Of a stretch of DNA of 64,000 bases, positions 29,409 to 39,553 are shown in pieces. Every line of letters begins with the position of its first letter. The first letter of the stretch is position 1. The notes below the pieces were generated by a model that was given only the letters and a program-made list of their open reading frames with translations, was not told the DNA's origin and ran no database searches. Both the position numbers and the translations under genes were made by a program. The DNA lies in NCBI RefSeq assembly GCF_900176075.1, contig NZ_FWWV01000005.1:1-64000 (forward strand), given 5' to 3'. The DNA comes from Pasteurella testudinis DSM 23072. GTDB taxonomy: Bacteria > Pseudomonadota > Gammaproteobacteria > Enterobacterales > Pasteurellaceae.

Positions 29409-29465
29409 AGTAAGCCTCTTTCCTCGGAGAAAAGAGGAAAGAGAAAAGGGGGAAAGAGGCTTACT
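29409..29465. terminator. nested inverted repeats between hutZ and mrcB
   Basis: AGTAAGCCTCTTTCC (29409-29423) is perfectly complementary to GGAAAGAGGCTTACT (29451-29465). The inner CTCTTTCCTC (29416-29425) can instead pair with GAGGAAAGAG (29434-29443), so two hairpins compete. The genes on either side converge, so a bidirectional terminator is the likely role, although no good U tract follows. Confidence 0.5.
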
Positions 29466-29485
29466 ACTGCCGAAGACGCGATTTT

Positions 29486-31948
29486 TTAACGGCTCGGTTG
29501 CGCATCTTCCACCGGTGCCGGGGCATTGCTTTGGTTTAGTTCCAACGCGTCCCAGACACTGCTTGGTTTTTCAACCGCACTTTGGGTGTTTTGGTTTGAG
29601 GACGACTGCAACGAGGCAGCAGCGCCGGGAGCGGCACCGTTTGATGCCGGCGGGGCATAGGCGCAAAAGTTTTGGTTTTTATCAGCCCAAACCGGAATAG
29701 TGCGGGAACTGTTGCAATTCCAGCCGCCGTGACTATTAATGCCGATCCATTTAATTTGTTTGGTTTTGGATAAGGTCAGACGTACGGGCGGAACCAATGT
29801 CAGATATTCGCGATATACGGTTAAAGCGCCGCTTGCGCCGGTCAGACCGGTTTTGCCGTTGTTGTCGCGTCCCAACCACACCGTAGCCACGTCCGCACCG
29901 TCAATACCGACAAACCAAGTATCACGCGCATCATTGGTCGTTCCGGTTTTACCGGCAAGTTGGTACTGGGCGAAATTCGGCTGTAAACTGCGACCCGTGC
30001 CGCGTTCCACCGCCTGTTGCATGGCGTATAAGGTTTGAATCGCCGCCTCTTCCGCCACCACTTGCTGCGGGTTAAACGCCCGTTGATAGATCATGTCGCC
30101 GTTGCGTTGATATACGCTTTCGATCGATGAGAGCGGAATTTTTTTACCGTCATTGGCGATCACTTGATACAGTTTGGTTACGTCATACGGCGAGATGGCA
30201 TAAGCGCCGAGCAGCATTGACGGCACTTTCGGGATTTTAATCTGATCCCAGCCCATTGTCTGCTGCGTGGCAATTACTTTATCCAAACCGACTTTCATGC
30301 CGATATTGACCGTCGGCACATTCAGCGAGCGAGCCAAAGCATCGACCAACATCACCGAACCGCTGAATTTGTTGTCATAATTGCGCGGTTGCCAGTCGGC
30401 GCTGCCTCTGATTTTAATGGTTAAAGGGCGGTTTTCGATCGGCGTATTCAGGCGGAAATTATCCGGATCGGACAGCGCTGCCAGATAGACCGACGGCTTG
30501 ACTAAGGAGCCGATTTGCCGTTGTGAACGCAAAGCGCGGTTGAAGCCGGCATATTGGGTTTGCGCACCGCCCACCATCGCCTGAATTGCACCGTTACGGT
30601 AGTCGGCAACCACAATAGCCGCTTCCAAATCGCCGATTTTCTGCTTTAATTTTAACTGTTGTACCGAACGGGCGAGCGCTTGCTCCGCCGCCCGTTGTTT
30701 ATGAATATCCAAGGTGGTGAAAATGCGTGCGCCGGACAGATTATTGGCTCTGTTTTCGCCTAACTGCTGTTGCAGATCCTGTTGTAACAGTTGCATAAAC
30801 GCCGGTTGCGCTTTGTTGATTGAGCCGCGAGCCTGCACACCCAACGGACGGGCACTGAGCAAATCATATAATTTTTGATCGATAACAGCGTGCTCAAGCA
30901 GTGTTTTCAGCACCACATTACGCCGTTGCAATGCGTTGTTCGGATTGCGCCAAGGATTGTAAAGCGACGGGCCTTTCACCATGCCGACCAACAGCGCAAT
31001 TTGATCCAAACTGATTTCTTGCACCGGTCTGCCAAAGAAAAATTGACTGGCAAGGGCAAAGCCGTGAATTTGCGTATCACCGTCTTGCGCCAGATACACT
31101 TCATTCAGGTAGGTTTCCAAAATGCGGTTTTTGTCGTAACGGCCGTCCATCAATACTGCCATTAACGCTTCATTGATTTTACGCGTCAGGCTGCGCTCAT
31201 TGCTTAAAAAGATATTTTTCACTAATTGCTGGGTCAACGTGCTGCCGCCTTGCACCGTTTGTCCGGCTTGAATATTGGTGATGAAGGCGCGGGTGATCCC
31301 AAGCAGGCTGACACCGTCATGTTGATAAAAACGGCGATCTTCGATTAGCAGCAGGGTGTCGATCAGCAAGCGCGGATATTGGTGCAAGGGGGTTGCCAGC
31401 CGGTCTTCATTGTTGGATTGCAGCATGGCGATCAGTTTCGGATCGAAACGGAATTCATCTACGGCGCGGCGGTTGACCAAATCCTCGATCACACTCAGCT
31501 GATTTTGCTGAAACCGCAGGCGTAGCACCCGTTGCGCTTCGGCATTATCAGGAAACGGAAAGGCGCGGCGGATTAAAACAATCGTATCATTTTCAATCTT
31601 AAAATCGCCCGGCGTGCCTAACAGATTGGTCTGGCGATAGCCGTTATCCAACAATTGTGTTCTGATTTGATTTAGGGCGGGGCGGTCGGACAGGCGCACG
31701 CTTTCAATCTTGCCGTACACTTCCGCCGGCAGTTGCCACAGTTTTCCGTCCATTTTGGAACGAATTTGTCCGTCCAGATAAATCAGATAAAAGACAAAAC
31801 AGCAAACGGCGGTGAATCCCAATTTCAGACCGAATATCAAGCAATTGTGTCGGGTAAATCGTTTGTGATTTTTAGCCGAGGGTGCGGTTTTATTTTGCTG
31901 TTTATTTCGCTTTTGCTCGTTTTGCGTTGTGTTTTTAGCTGCGGTCAT
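29486..31948 (-). CDS. mrcB: penicillin-binding protein 1B
   Basis: An 820-residue bifunctional peptidoglycan synthase. A basic cytoplasmic tail and one membrane anchor (about residues 37-60) come first, then the UB2H domain, the glycosyltransferase with EDRRFYQHDG and GGSTLTQQLVKN, and the transpeptidase with GSLVKPS (active serine), the SLN motif and KTGTTND. The C-terminus is Gln/Ser/Pro-rich. It is read in the same direction as the epimerase-like gene and argR, 100 bases upstream. Confidence 0.96.
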   Translation of the reverse strand: MTAAKNTTQNEQKRNKQQNKTAPSAKNHKRFTRHNCLIFGLKLGFTAVCCFVFYLIYLDGQIRSKMDGKLWQLPAEVYGKIESVRLSDRPALNQIRTQLLDNGYRQTNLLGTPGDFKIENDTIVLIRRAFPFPDNAEAQRVLRLRFQQNQLSVIEDLVNRRAVDEFRFDPKLIAMLQSNNEDRLATPLHQYPRLLIDTLLLIEDRRFYQHDGVSLLGITRAFITNIQAGQTVQGGSTLTQQLVKNIFLSNERSLTRKINEALMAVLMDGRYDKNRILETYLNEVYLAQDGDTQIHGFALASQFFFGRPVQEISLDQIALLVGMVKGPSLYNPWRNPNNALQRRNVVLKTLLEHAVIDQKLYDLLSARPLGVQARGSINKAQPAFMQLLQQDLQQQLGENRANNLSGARIFTTLDIHKQRAAEQALARSVQQLKLKQKIGDLEAAIVVADYRNGAIQAMVGGAQTQYAGFNRALRSQRQIGSLVKPSVYLAALSDPDNFRLNTPIENRPLTIKIRGSADWQPRNYDNKFSGSVMLVDALARSLNVPTVNIGMKVGLDKVIATQQTMGWDQIKIPKVPSMLLGAYAISPYDVTKLYQVIANDGKKIPLSSIESVYQRNGDMIYQRAFNPQQVVAEEAAIQTLYAMQQAVERGTGRSLQPNFAQYQLAGKTGTTNDARDTWFVGIDGADVATVWLGRDNNGKTGLTGASGALTVYREYLTLVPPVRLTLSKTKQIKWIGINSHGGWNCNSSRTIPVWADKNQNFCAYAPPASNGAAPGAAASLQSSSNQNTQSAVEKPSSVWDALELNQSNAPAPVEDAQPSR

Positions 31949-32050
31949 GCCGATACAACCTGTTATTCCGTCTTGGTCTTAGGTAAATGTGTGCAAATTG
32001 TACCATAGCCGATGATAGAAACCGCAATATTATTCCATCGGAAACGGCGG

Positions 32051-32950
32051 CTAATGGGAATGTTTAATACAATCCTGCAAAGCGGCATCAATTTTTTCAA
32101 AGCGGAAGGTAAATCCGGCTTTCAATAAACGGCAGGGCAGAATATTTTGGCTGTCGAGCAGTAATTGCGCCCGTTCGCCCAGCACCCACTTCAAGACGAA
32201 TGCCGGCACAAAAGCAAAGTGCGGTCGTGTTAAGATTTTTGCCAGCGTGCGGTTAAATTCGCGGTTACGCACCGGATTCGGGCTGCACAGATTGAACGCC
32301 CCTTGGCAGGTCGGGTGGTTGAGTAAAAACTCAATACCGGCGACCATATCGTGAAGATGAATCCACGCCCAAAATTGTTTGCCTGAACCAAGTTTTCCGC
32401 CCAAGCCCCAGCGGTACAACGGCAGCATACGCGTCAGCGCACCGCCGCGCGTCGAAAGCACGGTGGCGGTGCGTAGCAGGCAAGTGCGGCAATCGGCTTG
32501 AAGTGCGGTTTGCTCCCATTGGGCACAGAGCCGCGCAGGGAATTGCGAACCTTTGGGATTGTCTTCGCTGACCGCACTTTCGCCGTTGTCGCCGTAATAT
32601 CCGATGGCAGAGCCGGAAATGAAGGTGTGCGGCGGATTGCGGCTGGCGTTAATCAACTCGACCAACTGTTGTGTCAGCGTGACTCGGCTGTCGAGCAGAC
32701 GCTCTTTTTGTTCGTCAGTCCAAGCCTGATCAAAAATCGGTTCGCCGGCCAGATTAATCACCGCATCAAAGTGATCAAAGTGCGACAGGGTGTTTAAGGT
32801 CGGGAGAAACTCAATCTCCAAGCCGTCAAATTTTGTTCTGGCATGCGTCGGATTGCGTGTCAACAGGGTGAGTTGATGACCTTGCTTCAGTAAAGAGCGG
32901 GTTAAACACTGTCCGATAAGGCCGGTGCCGCCGGTGATAAAAATATGCAT
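32051..32950 (-). CDS. SDR-type nucleotide-sugar epimerase-like protein (YfcH family)
   Basis: A 299-residue member of the TIGR01777/YfcH group. The Rossmann start ITGGTGLIGQCL, the segment INLAGEPI and the active-site YYG motif (FISGSAIGYYGDNG) are seen; a C-terminal DUF1731-type helix pair follows. Substrate and product are unknown; the group is related to epimerases acting on sugar nucleotides. It lies between argR and mrcB on the same strand. Confidence 0.88.
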   Translation of the reverse strand: MHIFITGGTGLIGQCLTRSLLKQGHQLTLLTRNPTHARTKFDGLEIEFLPTLNTLSHFDHFDAVINLAGEPIFDQAWTDEQKERLLDSRVTLTQQLVELINASRNPPHTFISGSAIGYYGDNGESAVSEDNPKGSQFPARLCAQWEQTALQADCRTCLLRTATVLSTRGGALTRMLPLYRWGLGGKLGSGKQFWAWIHLHDMVAGIEFLLNHPTCQGAFNLCSPNPVRNREFNRTLAKILTRPHFAFVPAFVLKWVLGERAQLLLDSQNILPCRLLKAGFTFRFEKIDAALQDCIKHSH

Positions 32951-33029
32951 ATTACGCCCCCTAAAAGATGAAAAGATATCCCTGTTTTAGGCAATTAAGC
33001 GGCAAAATGCAAGCGGCAAAACGCAAAAC

Positions 33030-33500
33030 TTAAAGCGATGTCTCAAATAAGTGTTGAATATTCGACATCAAGTGCGCCATCTCCATATCGCGGGTCGGGG
33101 TGACAAACACGGTATCATCACCGGCAATCGTGCCTAAAATACCGTCGTTTTTACCGAGCGAATCCAGCAGCCGCGCGATCAACTGTGCACCGCCCGGACT
33201 GGTTCGAATCACGATCACCGCCGAGTTGTGATCAATATCCAACACCAGATTTTTCAACGGACTGCTGGTATTCGGCAGGCTCAATTCCGGCGGCAGGCAA
33301 TAGACGGTTTGCATTTTGGAATTGCGGATCCGTACCGCACCGAATTTCGCCAGCATGCGTGATATTTTGGACTGGTTGACTTGGGTAAAGCCCAGTTGTT
33401 GCAGCGCCGTCACGATTTCGCTTTGCGAAGCGTATTTTTCTTCGGCCAGCAGGGTGCGAAAGGCATTGGTCAACGAATCGGGTTTATTCTCGATATCCAT
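33030..33500 (-). CDS. argR: arginine repressor
   Basis: A 156-residue ArgR, equal in length to E. coli ArgR. The N-terminal winged helix-turn-helix is seen with [20 protein letters not shown] and ISRML, and the C-terminal arginine-binding hexamerisation core with [11 protein letters not shown]. It is divergent from mdh, as in E. coli, and ARG box-like sequences lie between them, suggesting autoregulation. Confidence 0.95.
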   Translation of the reverse strand: MDIENKPDSLTNAFRTLLAEEKYASQSEIVTALQQLGFTQVNQSKISRMLAKFGAVRIRNSKMQTVYCLPPELSLPNTSSPLKNLVLDIDHNSAVIVIRTSPGGAQLIARLLDSLGKNDGILGTIAGDDTVFVTPTRDMEMAHLMSNIQHLFETSL

Positions 33501-33513
33501 AAAATTAGAATCT

Positions 33514-33554
33514 CTATGCAGAAAAATTGCATAGATATTGCATATTATTCAATG
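33514..33554. promoter_or_regulatory. ARG box-like sites between argR and mdh
   Basis: CTATGCA (33514-33520) and TGCATAG (33528-33534) form a perfect inverted repeat, and 33538-33552 (TTGCATATTATTCAA) resembles the ARG box TGAATWWWWATTCA. Two adjacent boxes before argR are the usual autoregulatory layout. The matches are moderate. Confidence 0.5.
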
Positions 33555-33719
33555 AAAAAGCAACGGAATTTTACGAAATTTTCGATATGCAACCGCTATT
33601 TTTTAAAAATATGCTCAAGCTCTCAATATTGAGTTTATCTGTTTGAATTACGCCATTAAACCTTTTACACTAATAAAAGATAAGTCATTTAATTTATTAC
33701 ATTAACAAGGAGTTTATAC

Positions 33720-34655
33720 ATGAAAGTAGCAGTTTTAGGAGCCGCAGGCGGTATTGGTCAGGCATTGGCGTTATTACTGAAATTACAATGCCCTGCAGGA
33801 ACAGAGCTTTCCCTTTATGATATTGCACCAGTGACACCGGGCGTGGCGAAAGATATCAGCCACATTCCGACACCGGTTAAAGCCGAAGGGTTTGCCGGCG
33901 AAGATCCGACGCCGGCACTGGTCGGCGCAGATTTGGTGCTGATTTCCGCCGGCGTAGCGAGAAAGCCGGGTATGGATCGTTCCGATTTATTCAATATCAA
34001 TGCCAGCATTATCCGCAATTTGGTGGAAAAAGTGGCGGCGACTTGCCCGAAAGCCTGTATCGGCATTATCACCAATCCGGTGAACACCACCGTTGCCATT
34101 GCCGCCGAAGTGTTGAAAAAAGCCGGTGTGTATGACAAAAACAAACTGTTCGGCGTGACCACGCTGGACGTAATCCGTTCCGAAACCTTTGTTTCCGAGC
34201 TGAAAGGCATTTCGCTGGACAAAATTAAAGTGCCGGTGATCGGCGGTCACTCCGGCGTCACCATTCTGCCGTTGCTGTCGCAAGTGGAGGGTGCAAGCTG
34301 GAGCGATGAAGAAGTGGCGACGTTGACCAAACGTATTCAGAATGCCGGCACCGAAGTGGTGGAAGCCAAAGCCGGCGGCGGATCAGCCACGTTATCAATG
34401 GCACAAGCGGCAGCCCGTTTCGGTATCTCGGTGTTGAAAGGCCTGAGCGGCGAAAGTGCGGTTGAGTACAGCTATGTCGAAGGCGACGGCAAATACGCCC
34501 GCTTCTTCGCCGAACCGGTACGTTTGGGTAAAAACGGCGTCGAAGAAATCCTGCCGATCGGCACATTAAGCGCTTTTGAACAACAAGCGATCGAAGAGAT
34601 GTTACCGACACTGAAAGCGGATATTGAGTTAGGCGAGAAGTTTGTCAATAATTAA
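33720..34655 (+). CDS. mdh: malate dehydrogenase
   Basis: A 311-residue NAD-dependent malate dehydrogenase, interconverting malate and oxaloacetate. The NAD-binding GAAGGIGQA, the substrate loop [23 protein letters not shown] and the catalytic histidine segment [14 protein letters not shown] are conserved. AAGGAG lies before the ATG. It stands opposite argR. A strong hairpin shared with trpA ends the transcript. Confidence 0.97.
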   Translation: MKVAVLGAAGGIGQALALLLKLQCPAGTELSLYDIAPVTPGVAKDISHIPTPVKAEGFAGEDPTPALVGADLVLISAGVARKPGMDRSDLFNINASIIRNLVEKVAATCPKACIGIITNPVNTTVAIAAEVLKKAGVYDKNKLFGVTTLDVIRSETFVSELKGISLDKIKVPVIGGHSGVTILPLLSQVEGASWSDEEVATLTKRIQNAGTEVVEAKAGGGSATLSMAQAAARFGISVLKGLSGESAVEYSYVEGDGKYARFFAEPVRLGKNGVEEILPIGTLSAFEQQAIEEMLPTLKADIELGEKFVNN

Positions 34656-34680
34656 TCAACCGGATTGACGGTTAAAAAAG

Positions 34681-34705
34681 CAGGGCGGATTTGATATCCG
34701 CCCTG
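34681..34705. terminator. bidirectional terminator mdh/trpA with REP-like core
   Basis: CAGGGCGGAT and ATCCGCCCTG form a perfect 10-base stem around TTGAT, with T-rich flanks on both strands (TTTGTT after it on plus, CTTTTTT on minus). The core GGGCGGAT-N5-ATCCGCCC is the same as in the two palindromes flanking the RAYT gene at 36.8-37.4 kb. Confidence 0.8.
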
Positions 34706-34763
34706 TTTGTTGATACGGCCGCATAATCATGACCGATTGCGGCACAGTCACTGTCGCAGCAAC

Positions 34764-35576
34764 TTATCCTGCGATAGTCGCCGCTTTCATTTTGCGCACA
34801 AATTCACCTAATAAACGCCGTGTTTCTGCATGATTATCCAAATGCGTTTCGATGATTTTCACAATTGCCGAGCCGGAAATCGCTCCCGCCGTGCCGCTAT
34901 TGAGCGCGTCGATCACCTGCTGCGGTTGGGCGATGCCGAAGCCTTGCAAAATCGGCGGGGCGTTGTGGGTTTTCAATTGTGCAATCAAACAGTCCAAGTT
35001 AGCGGCGTGGGATTGGTTTTCGGCACTGGTTACGCCTGCTCGAGAGACCAAATAGGTGTAACCCTCGCTGGTTTGTGCCACGCTTTGAATAGTGTCCGCA
35101 TCGGCATTCGGCGGACAGATAAACACCGGCTGCACGCCGAATTTTTTCGCTGCGGCGACATAGGGTTCGCAAGCCAATAATGGCACATCCGCTACTAACA
35201 CTGCGTCAACACCGATTTGTTGGCATTGCTGATAGAAATTATCCAAGCCCTGCGCATAAATCAGGTTGGCACATAACAGCAGGCTGATCGGAATTTCAGG
35301 GTATTTCGACCGCACTTTGTCCAGTAAAATAAAGCACTCTTTGGTGCTGCAACCGGCATTCAGTGCGCGGTTATTGGCGGCTTGGATCACCGGCCCGTCC
35401 AACAGCGGATCGGAAAACGGAAAGCCCAGTTCCAAGGCATCTGCGCCGTTATCAACCAGGGTGCAGATAATCTCAAAAGAGCGGTCTAAATCGGGATCGC
35501 ACAGGGTCACAAACGGCACGAATGCGCCTTCTTTTTTAGCCTGTAATTGTTGAAACAGTTGATCAAAACGGCTCAT
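34764..35576 (-). CDS. trpA: tryptophan synthase alpha subunit
   Basis: Cleaves indole-3-glycerol phosphate to indole. The 270-residue TIM barrel carries [16 protein letters not shown] with the catalytic Asp, the catalytic Glu region ([13 protein letters not shown]) and the phosphate loop [10 protein letters not shown]. The ATG overlaps the trpB stop by four bases (ATGA), so the two subunits are translationally coupled. It is the last gene of the trp operon. Confidence 0.96.
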   Translation of the reverse strand: MSRFDQLFQQLQAKKEGAFVPFVTLCDPDLDRSFEIICTLVDNGADALELGFPFSDPLLDGPVIQAANNRALNAGCSTKECFILLDKVRSKYPEIPISLLLCANLIYAQGLDNFYQQCQQIGVDAVLVADVPLLACEPYVAAAKKFGVQPVFICPPNADADTIQSVAQTSEGYTYLVSRAGVTSAENQSHAANLDCLIAQLKTHNAPPILQGFGIAQPQQVIDALNSGTAGAISGSAIVKIIETHLDNHAETRRLLGEFVRKMKAATIAG

Positions 35577-36775
35577 GATTTCACCCCTTTTTCAGTTAAA
35601 ATTTTATCGACGGTGAAAATATCTTTGTCGCCCCGACCGGACAGATTAACCACCAACAGTTGTTCTTTTTGCGGATCTTGTTTGATTAATTTCAGGGCAT
35701 AAGCCAAGGCGTGTGAGGACTCCAACGCCGGAATAATCCCTTCATGCTGCGCCAGTTGTTGGAACGCATCGAGAGCTTCATCGTCGGTGATCGATTCGTA
35801 TTCCGCGCGCCCGATAGCGTACAAATAGGCGTGCTGCGGGCCGACGGAAGGGAAGTCCAGTCCGGCGGAAATCGAATAAGACTCTTCGATTTGACCGTCG
35901 GCGGTTTGCATAATCGGCGATTTCATACCGAAATAAATGCCGACATTGGCATGTTTTAACGGTGCGCCGTGTTCGCCACTTTCAATGCCGTGTCCGGCAG
36001 GTTCGATCCCAATTAGGCGAACCGCACTTTCTTCGATAAAATCGGCAAACATACCAATCGCATTCGAGCCGCCGCCGACACAGGCAATCACGGCGTCCGG
36101 CAAACGGCCTTCGCGCTCCAGCACTTGGCGTTTGGTTTCTTCGCCGATCATTTTTTGGAATTCGCGTACAATTGTCGGGAACGGGTGCGGGCCTGCCGCC
36201 GTGCCGAGCAGATAATGCGCTTTATCGTAATTCGCCGACCAGTCACGCATCGCTTCGCAACAGGCGTCTTTTAACGAACAAGAGCCTTTGTTGACCGGAA
36301 TCACTTCTGCGCCCATCAGTCGCATACGGAACACATTCGGTGATTGGCGCTCCACATCTTTCGCCCCCATATAAATCCGGCATTTCAAGCCCAGCATCGA
36401 ACAGGCGATTGCGGTCGCCACGCCGTGCTGTCCGGCACCGGTTTCGGCGATAATTTCCGTTTTGCCCATACGCATTGCCAACAACGCTTGCCCCAACACC
36501 TGATTGGTTTTGTGCGCCCCGCCGTGCAGCAGATCCTCGCGTTTTAGGTAGAGTTTGGTATTCGAGCCTTGGGTCAGATTACGGCACAGGGTCAGTGCGG
36601 TCGGACGACCGGCATAGTTTTTCAGTAGATCGTTAAATTCGGCGATAAATTCAGGATCGTCTTTGGCTTCCACAAACGCTTTTTCCAGCTGTTGCAGCAC
36701 CGGCACCAGAATTTCCGGCACATACATACCGCCAAATTCACCGAAATAGGGATCGAGTAGGGTTTTATTGCTCAT
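35573..36775 (-). CDS. trpB: tryptophan synthase beta subunit
   Basis: A PLP enzyme joining indole and serine. The 400-residue protein has the lysine motif [12 protein letters not shown] (PLP Schiff base), [10 protein letters not shown] and the phosphate-binding GGGSNAIG. The start at 36775 is set by family alignment ([16 protein letters not shown]), with TTAGGAT upstream; an in-frame ATG 36 bases earlier is inside AT-rich DNA next to the RAYT element. It should be transcribed with trpA. Confidence 0.96.
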   Translation of the reverse strand: MSNKTLLDPYFGEFGGMYVPEILVPVLQQLEKAFVEAKDDPEFIAEFNDLLKNYAGRPTALTLCRNLTQGSNTKLYLKREDLLHGGAHKTNQVLGQALLAMRMGKTEIIAETGAGQHGVATAIACSMLGLKCRIYMGAKDVERQSPNVFRMRLMGAEVIPVNKGSCSLKDACCEAMRDWSANYDKAHYLLGTAAGPHPFPTIVREFQKMIGEETKRQVLEREGRLPDAVIACVGGGSNAIGMFADFIEESAVRLIGIEPAGHGIESGEHGAPLKHANVGIYFGMKSPIMQTADGQIEESYSISAGLDFPSVGPQHAYLYAIGRAEYESITDDEALDAFQQLAQHEGIIPALESSHALAYALKLIKQDPQKEQLLVVNLSGRGDKDIFTVDKILTEKGVKS

Positions 36776-36812
36776 CTTATTTATCCTAATAATTAATAAG
36801 TTATTAGTCAAT

Positions 36813-36837
36813 GTAGGGGCGGATTATATATCCGCCC
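36813..36837 (+). repeat. REP palindrome, left copy
   Basis: GTAG followed by an 8-base perfect stem GGGCGGAT/ATCCGCCC with a five-base loop. Confidence 0.85.
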
Positions 36838-36883
36838 GAACGGAATGTGATACTTCTACGTTATGGATTTAGATCATTTATCT

Positions 36884-37381
36884 CTAAGTTTGATATAATT
36901 TATCCAATTCCCATTGCAATGGATTATTTTCGATATATTCCGCAATAATTTCATAATCTTGTTCATTGCGAATGATATGATCATAATATCCTCTCTGCCA
37001 CAGCTTTTGATTGAATGGCAGCCAATGATTATTTTTCACACCTTTGATATAGGTGTTTGTTGATACTATTTTGAACCATTTTATAACATCAGGCAGATTG
37101 GTTTTTCCTAATTCATTAATCCAAATAAAATGAATATGGTTCGGCATAATGATATATTCAGCTAATTTACAATCTTTATACTTTGATTCCATTGAGATTA
37201 AAATGGATTCAATTTCTTTTCCTGCTATATTTAATTGCATAATGCCATTTTGTATTTGCCCTAATAAGTTACGTCGTTCATGAATACAAATGGTAATAAA
37301 GTAGCAACCGGCCTCATTATAATCATAGAAAGATAAGCGCATTTTACGCCTTATAGGCTTTTGATTATGCTGTTTTATCAT
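36884..37381 (-). CDS. REP-associated tyrosine transposase (RAYT)
   Basis: A 165-residue Y1_Tnp/RAYT protein. The HUH motif is seen in YIIMPNHIHFIW, and the catalytic tyrosine block in WQRGYYDHIIRNEQDY, followed by IIAEYIENNPLQW; both are typical of TnpA_REP. The N-terminal RLSFYDYNEAGCYFITICIH is also family-standard. Such proteins cut and join single-stranded REP DNA and are thought to have spread REP sequences. It is very AT-rich compared with the trp genes on each side, a sign of transfer. All key residues appear intact. Confidence 0.93.
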   Translation of the reverse strand: MIKQHNQKPIRRKMRLSFYDYNEAGCYFITICIHERRNLLGQIQNGIMQLNIAGKEIESILISMESKYKDCKLAEYIIMPNHIHFIWINELGKTNLPDVIKWFKIVSTNTYIKGVKNNHWLPFNQKLWQRGYYDHIIRNEQDYEIIAEYIENNPLQWELDKLYQT

Positions 37382-37417
37382 TTTCAGTTAAAGATAACTA
37401 TATCGAGCTTCGCACAC

Positions 37418-37442
37418 GGGCGGATATATAATCCGCCCCTAC
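37418..37442 (-). repeat. REP palindrome, right copy
   Basis: The same element in inverted orientation, ending CTAC on the plus strand. Stem sequence identical to the left copy; the loop is its complement. Confidence 0.85.
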
Positions 37443-37471
37443 TTTGTTATATCCAGCATTCGAGATCAAGA

Positions 37472-38872
37472 TTAAAATCGAATAATCGTGTCGAATAGCG
37501 TGGCGATTTTCTCTTCATCTTTAATTCCTGCCGCACTTTCCACGCCGGAATTGATGTCCACGCCCAAGCAGCCTTGAATCAGGGCTTGTTCGATATTTTC
37601 TTGTTTAATCCCGCCGGCTAAAATCGTGCGTTGTTTGATATTCGGTGGAATTAATGTCCAATCGAAAATCAAGCCGGTGCCGCCTTGTTGTCCTTGCACT
37701 TTGCTGTCGAACAGGAAACGGTCGATTAACGGATCATCGGCAAGGTTGATCTGCTCGTGGTTGTCGATATCGACCGAAATCACATTCCAAATTTGGCACG
37801 CCGTCGGTAGTTTGTCACGCAGTTGTTGCATAAACTCGTGGCTTTCATTGCCGTGCAGTTGCACCGCAAACAGCTTTAATTCACGGGCGATTTCGGCGAT
37901 ATAATCCAGTTCCTGATTTTGGAACACGCCGACAAAGCGTAGCGGCGCGGCGGTAATCAGCGCTTTGGCTTGTTCAAGGCTGACTTTGCGCGGCGATTTT
38001 TCGGCGAAAATCATGCCGCCGTACAGCGCGCCGTGCTGATACACCGCTTTGACATCTTGCGCACGGGTTAAACCGCAGACTTTGTTTTCGCCATAGATCA
38101 CTTGCCGCACCGCACTTTGCAGATCGTCCTCGCCCATTAAGCTGCTGCCGATTAAAAATGCGTGCACATACGGTTTCAGTTGTTGAATCTGTTGGTGATT
38201 GTAAATGCCTGATTCGCTGATGATGATCCGATCTGCCGGAATTTGTTGCGCCAATGGCGGCGTGCGGTTCAGATCAACACTCAGATCGTGCAGATCGCGG
38301 TTGTTAATGCCAATCACACGCGCATTGAGTTGGATCGCGCGTTCCAGTTCCGCTTGATTGGAGGTTTCGGTCAGCACACCCATGCCCAAATCGTGCGCCA
38401 AATCGGATAGTTTAAGATAGGTTGCATCGTCCACCACCGACAACATCAGCAAAATCGCATCGGCTTGATGATAACGTGCCAGATAAACTTGATATTCGTC
38501 AATCATAAAATCTTTGCACAAAATCGGTTGCGGCGCGATCGATCGCACTTGGGCGATAAAATCGAAATTGCCTTGAAAATATTTTTCATCGGTCAGCACC
38601 GAAATTGCAGTGGCGTAGTGTTTATACACGTTGGCGATCTGCGCCAAGTTGAAATCATCGCGAATCAGCCCTTTCGACGGCGAGGCTTTTTTGCATTCCA
38701 AAATATAAGCAGGGCGTTGATGTGTGCCTTGACCTAGTGCTTGATAGAAATCGCGATCCGCACGCTGCACTTGATCCTGAAATTGCGCCAAAGGCAATGC
38801 CGCTTTTTTATTTTTCACCCACTCGATTTTATCGTTGACGATTTTCTGCAGAATGGTCGGTTTATTATCCAT
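37472..38872 (-). CDS. trpCF: bifunctional indole-3-glycerol phosphate synthase / PRA isomerase
   Basis: A 466-residue fusion, as in enterobacteria: the N-terminal TrpC half (residues 1-260) with [12 protein letters not shown] and ISESGIY, and the C-terminal TrpF half with [10 protein letters not shown] (catalytic Cys) and VQLHGNE. It performs two consecutive steps before tryptophan synthase. The ATG at 38872 fits alignment with E. coli TrpC; longer starts have no support. The RAYT unit sits between it and trpB. Confidence 0.95.
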   Translation of the reverse strand: MDNKPTILQKIVNDKIEWVKNKKAALPLAQFQDQVQRADRDFYQALGQGTHQRPAYILECKKASPSKGLIRDDFNLAQIANVYKHYATAISVLTDEKYFQGNFDFIAQVRSIAPQPILCKDFMIDEYQVYLARYHQADAILLMLSVVDDATYLKLSDLAHDLGMGVLTETSNQAELERAIQLNARVIGINNRDLHDLSVDLNRTPPLAQQIPADRIIISESGIYNHQQIQQLKPYVHAFLIGSSLMGEDDLQSAVRQVIYGENKVCGLTRAQDVKAVYQHGALYGGMIFAEKSPRKVSLEQAKALITAAPLRFVGVFQNQELDYIAEIARELKLFAVQLHGNESHEFMQQLRDKLPTACQIWNVISVDIDNHEQINLADDPLIDRFLFDSKVQGQQGGTGLIFDWTLIPPNIKQRTILAGGIKQENIEQALIQGCLGVDINSGVESAAGIKDEEKIATLFDTIIRF

Positions 38873-38904
38873 ATTCACGAGTTTTACCTTATTTTCTCTC
38901 ATTT

Positions 38905-39552
38905 TTAAGGGTTACGAATCGGGCGATCTTTTTCCAGTTCCGCCAGTTTTAGCCATTTTTGCATACTGGGCAGTTGGTAAATCCGTTTGGCGTAGGCGTT
39001 GGCTGCGGGGCTGAGATAATCCATTAATCCGTAGTGAATCAAACGGATCACCACCGGTGCGAAAAACGCATCAACCGCGGTAAATTGGTTGGCCGCCAAA
39101 AATTCACCTTTGAAACGCTGCAAACCGTCCGTCCAGAGTTGATCAATGCGCTGTAGCTCGGTTAAAAGTGCGGTATCCGGTGTGCTTAACGGTGTAAATT
39201 TTTGCGTGTTCATGCTGCATTGCGTGCGTAACGCAACGAATGACGAATGCATTTCCGCACTCGCACAACGTGACCACGCTCGTGCGGCTTTATCGCTCGC
39301 CCACACTTGCGGATAATCTTCGGCGATATATTCGACAATCGCCAAGCTGTCCCAAATCACCATATTGTTGTGATGGAGTGCCGGCACTTTCGAGATCGGC
39401 GAGGCTTGCAAAAAGTCGATTTTTTGCAGCTGTTTATCCGGCTGAAAATAGAGCTGGACTTCCTCAAACGGAATGCCCAACTGTGTTAATAATATCCACG
39501 GGCGCAGAGACCAGCTGGAGTTGGTTTTGTTGGCGATAAACAGCGTATACAT
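38905..39552 (-). CDS. glutathione S-transferase family protein
   Basis: A 215-residue GST-like protein. The N-terminal thioredoxin fold begins [20 protein letters not shown], where the serine near residue 12 is the likely catalytic residue, and has the cis-proline VPALHHNN and glutathione-binding [11 protein letters not shown]. The C-terminal domain is all-helical. Its start lies one base after the trpD stop with a good AAGGAT box, so it is expressed with the trp operon although it has no known role in tryptophan synthesis. Substrate unknown. Confidence 0.88.
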   Translation of the reverse strand: MYTLFIANKTNSSWSLRPWILLTQLGIPFEEVQLYFQPDKQLQKIDFLQASPISKVPALHHNNMVIWDSLAIVEYIAEDYPQVWASDKAARAWSRCASAEMHSSFVALRTQCSMNTQKFTPLSTPDTALLTELQRIDQLWTDGLQRFKGEFLAANQFTAVDAFFAPVVIRLIHYGLMDYLSPAANAYAKRIYQLPSMQKWLKLAELEKDRPIRNP

Positions 39553-39553
39553 A

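Larger units (their letters stand above)
36813..37442. mobile_element. RAYT/REP element inserted in the trp operon
   Basis: A transposase-like gene is flanked by two inverted REP palindromes. The left one is GTAG (36813-36816) then GGGCGGAT-TATAT-ATCCGCCC (36817-36837). The right one is GGGCGGAT-ATATA-ATCCGCCC (37418-37438) then CTAC (37439-37442). The GTAG tetranucleotide, the known cleavage-side mark of REP-associated tyrosine transposases, faces outward at both ends. The unit lies exactly between trpCF and trpB. Confidence 0.85.
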
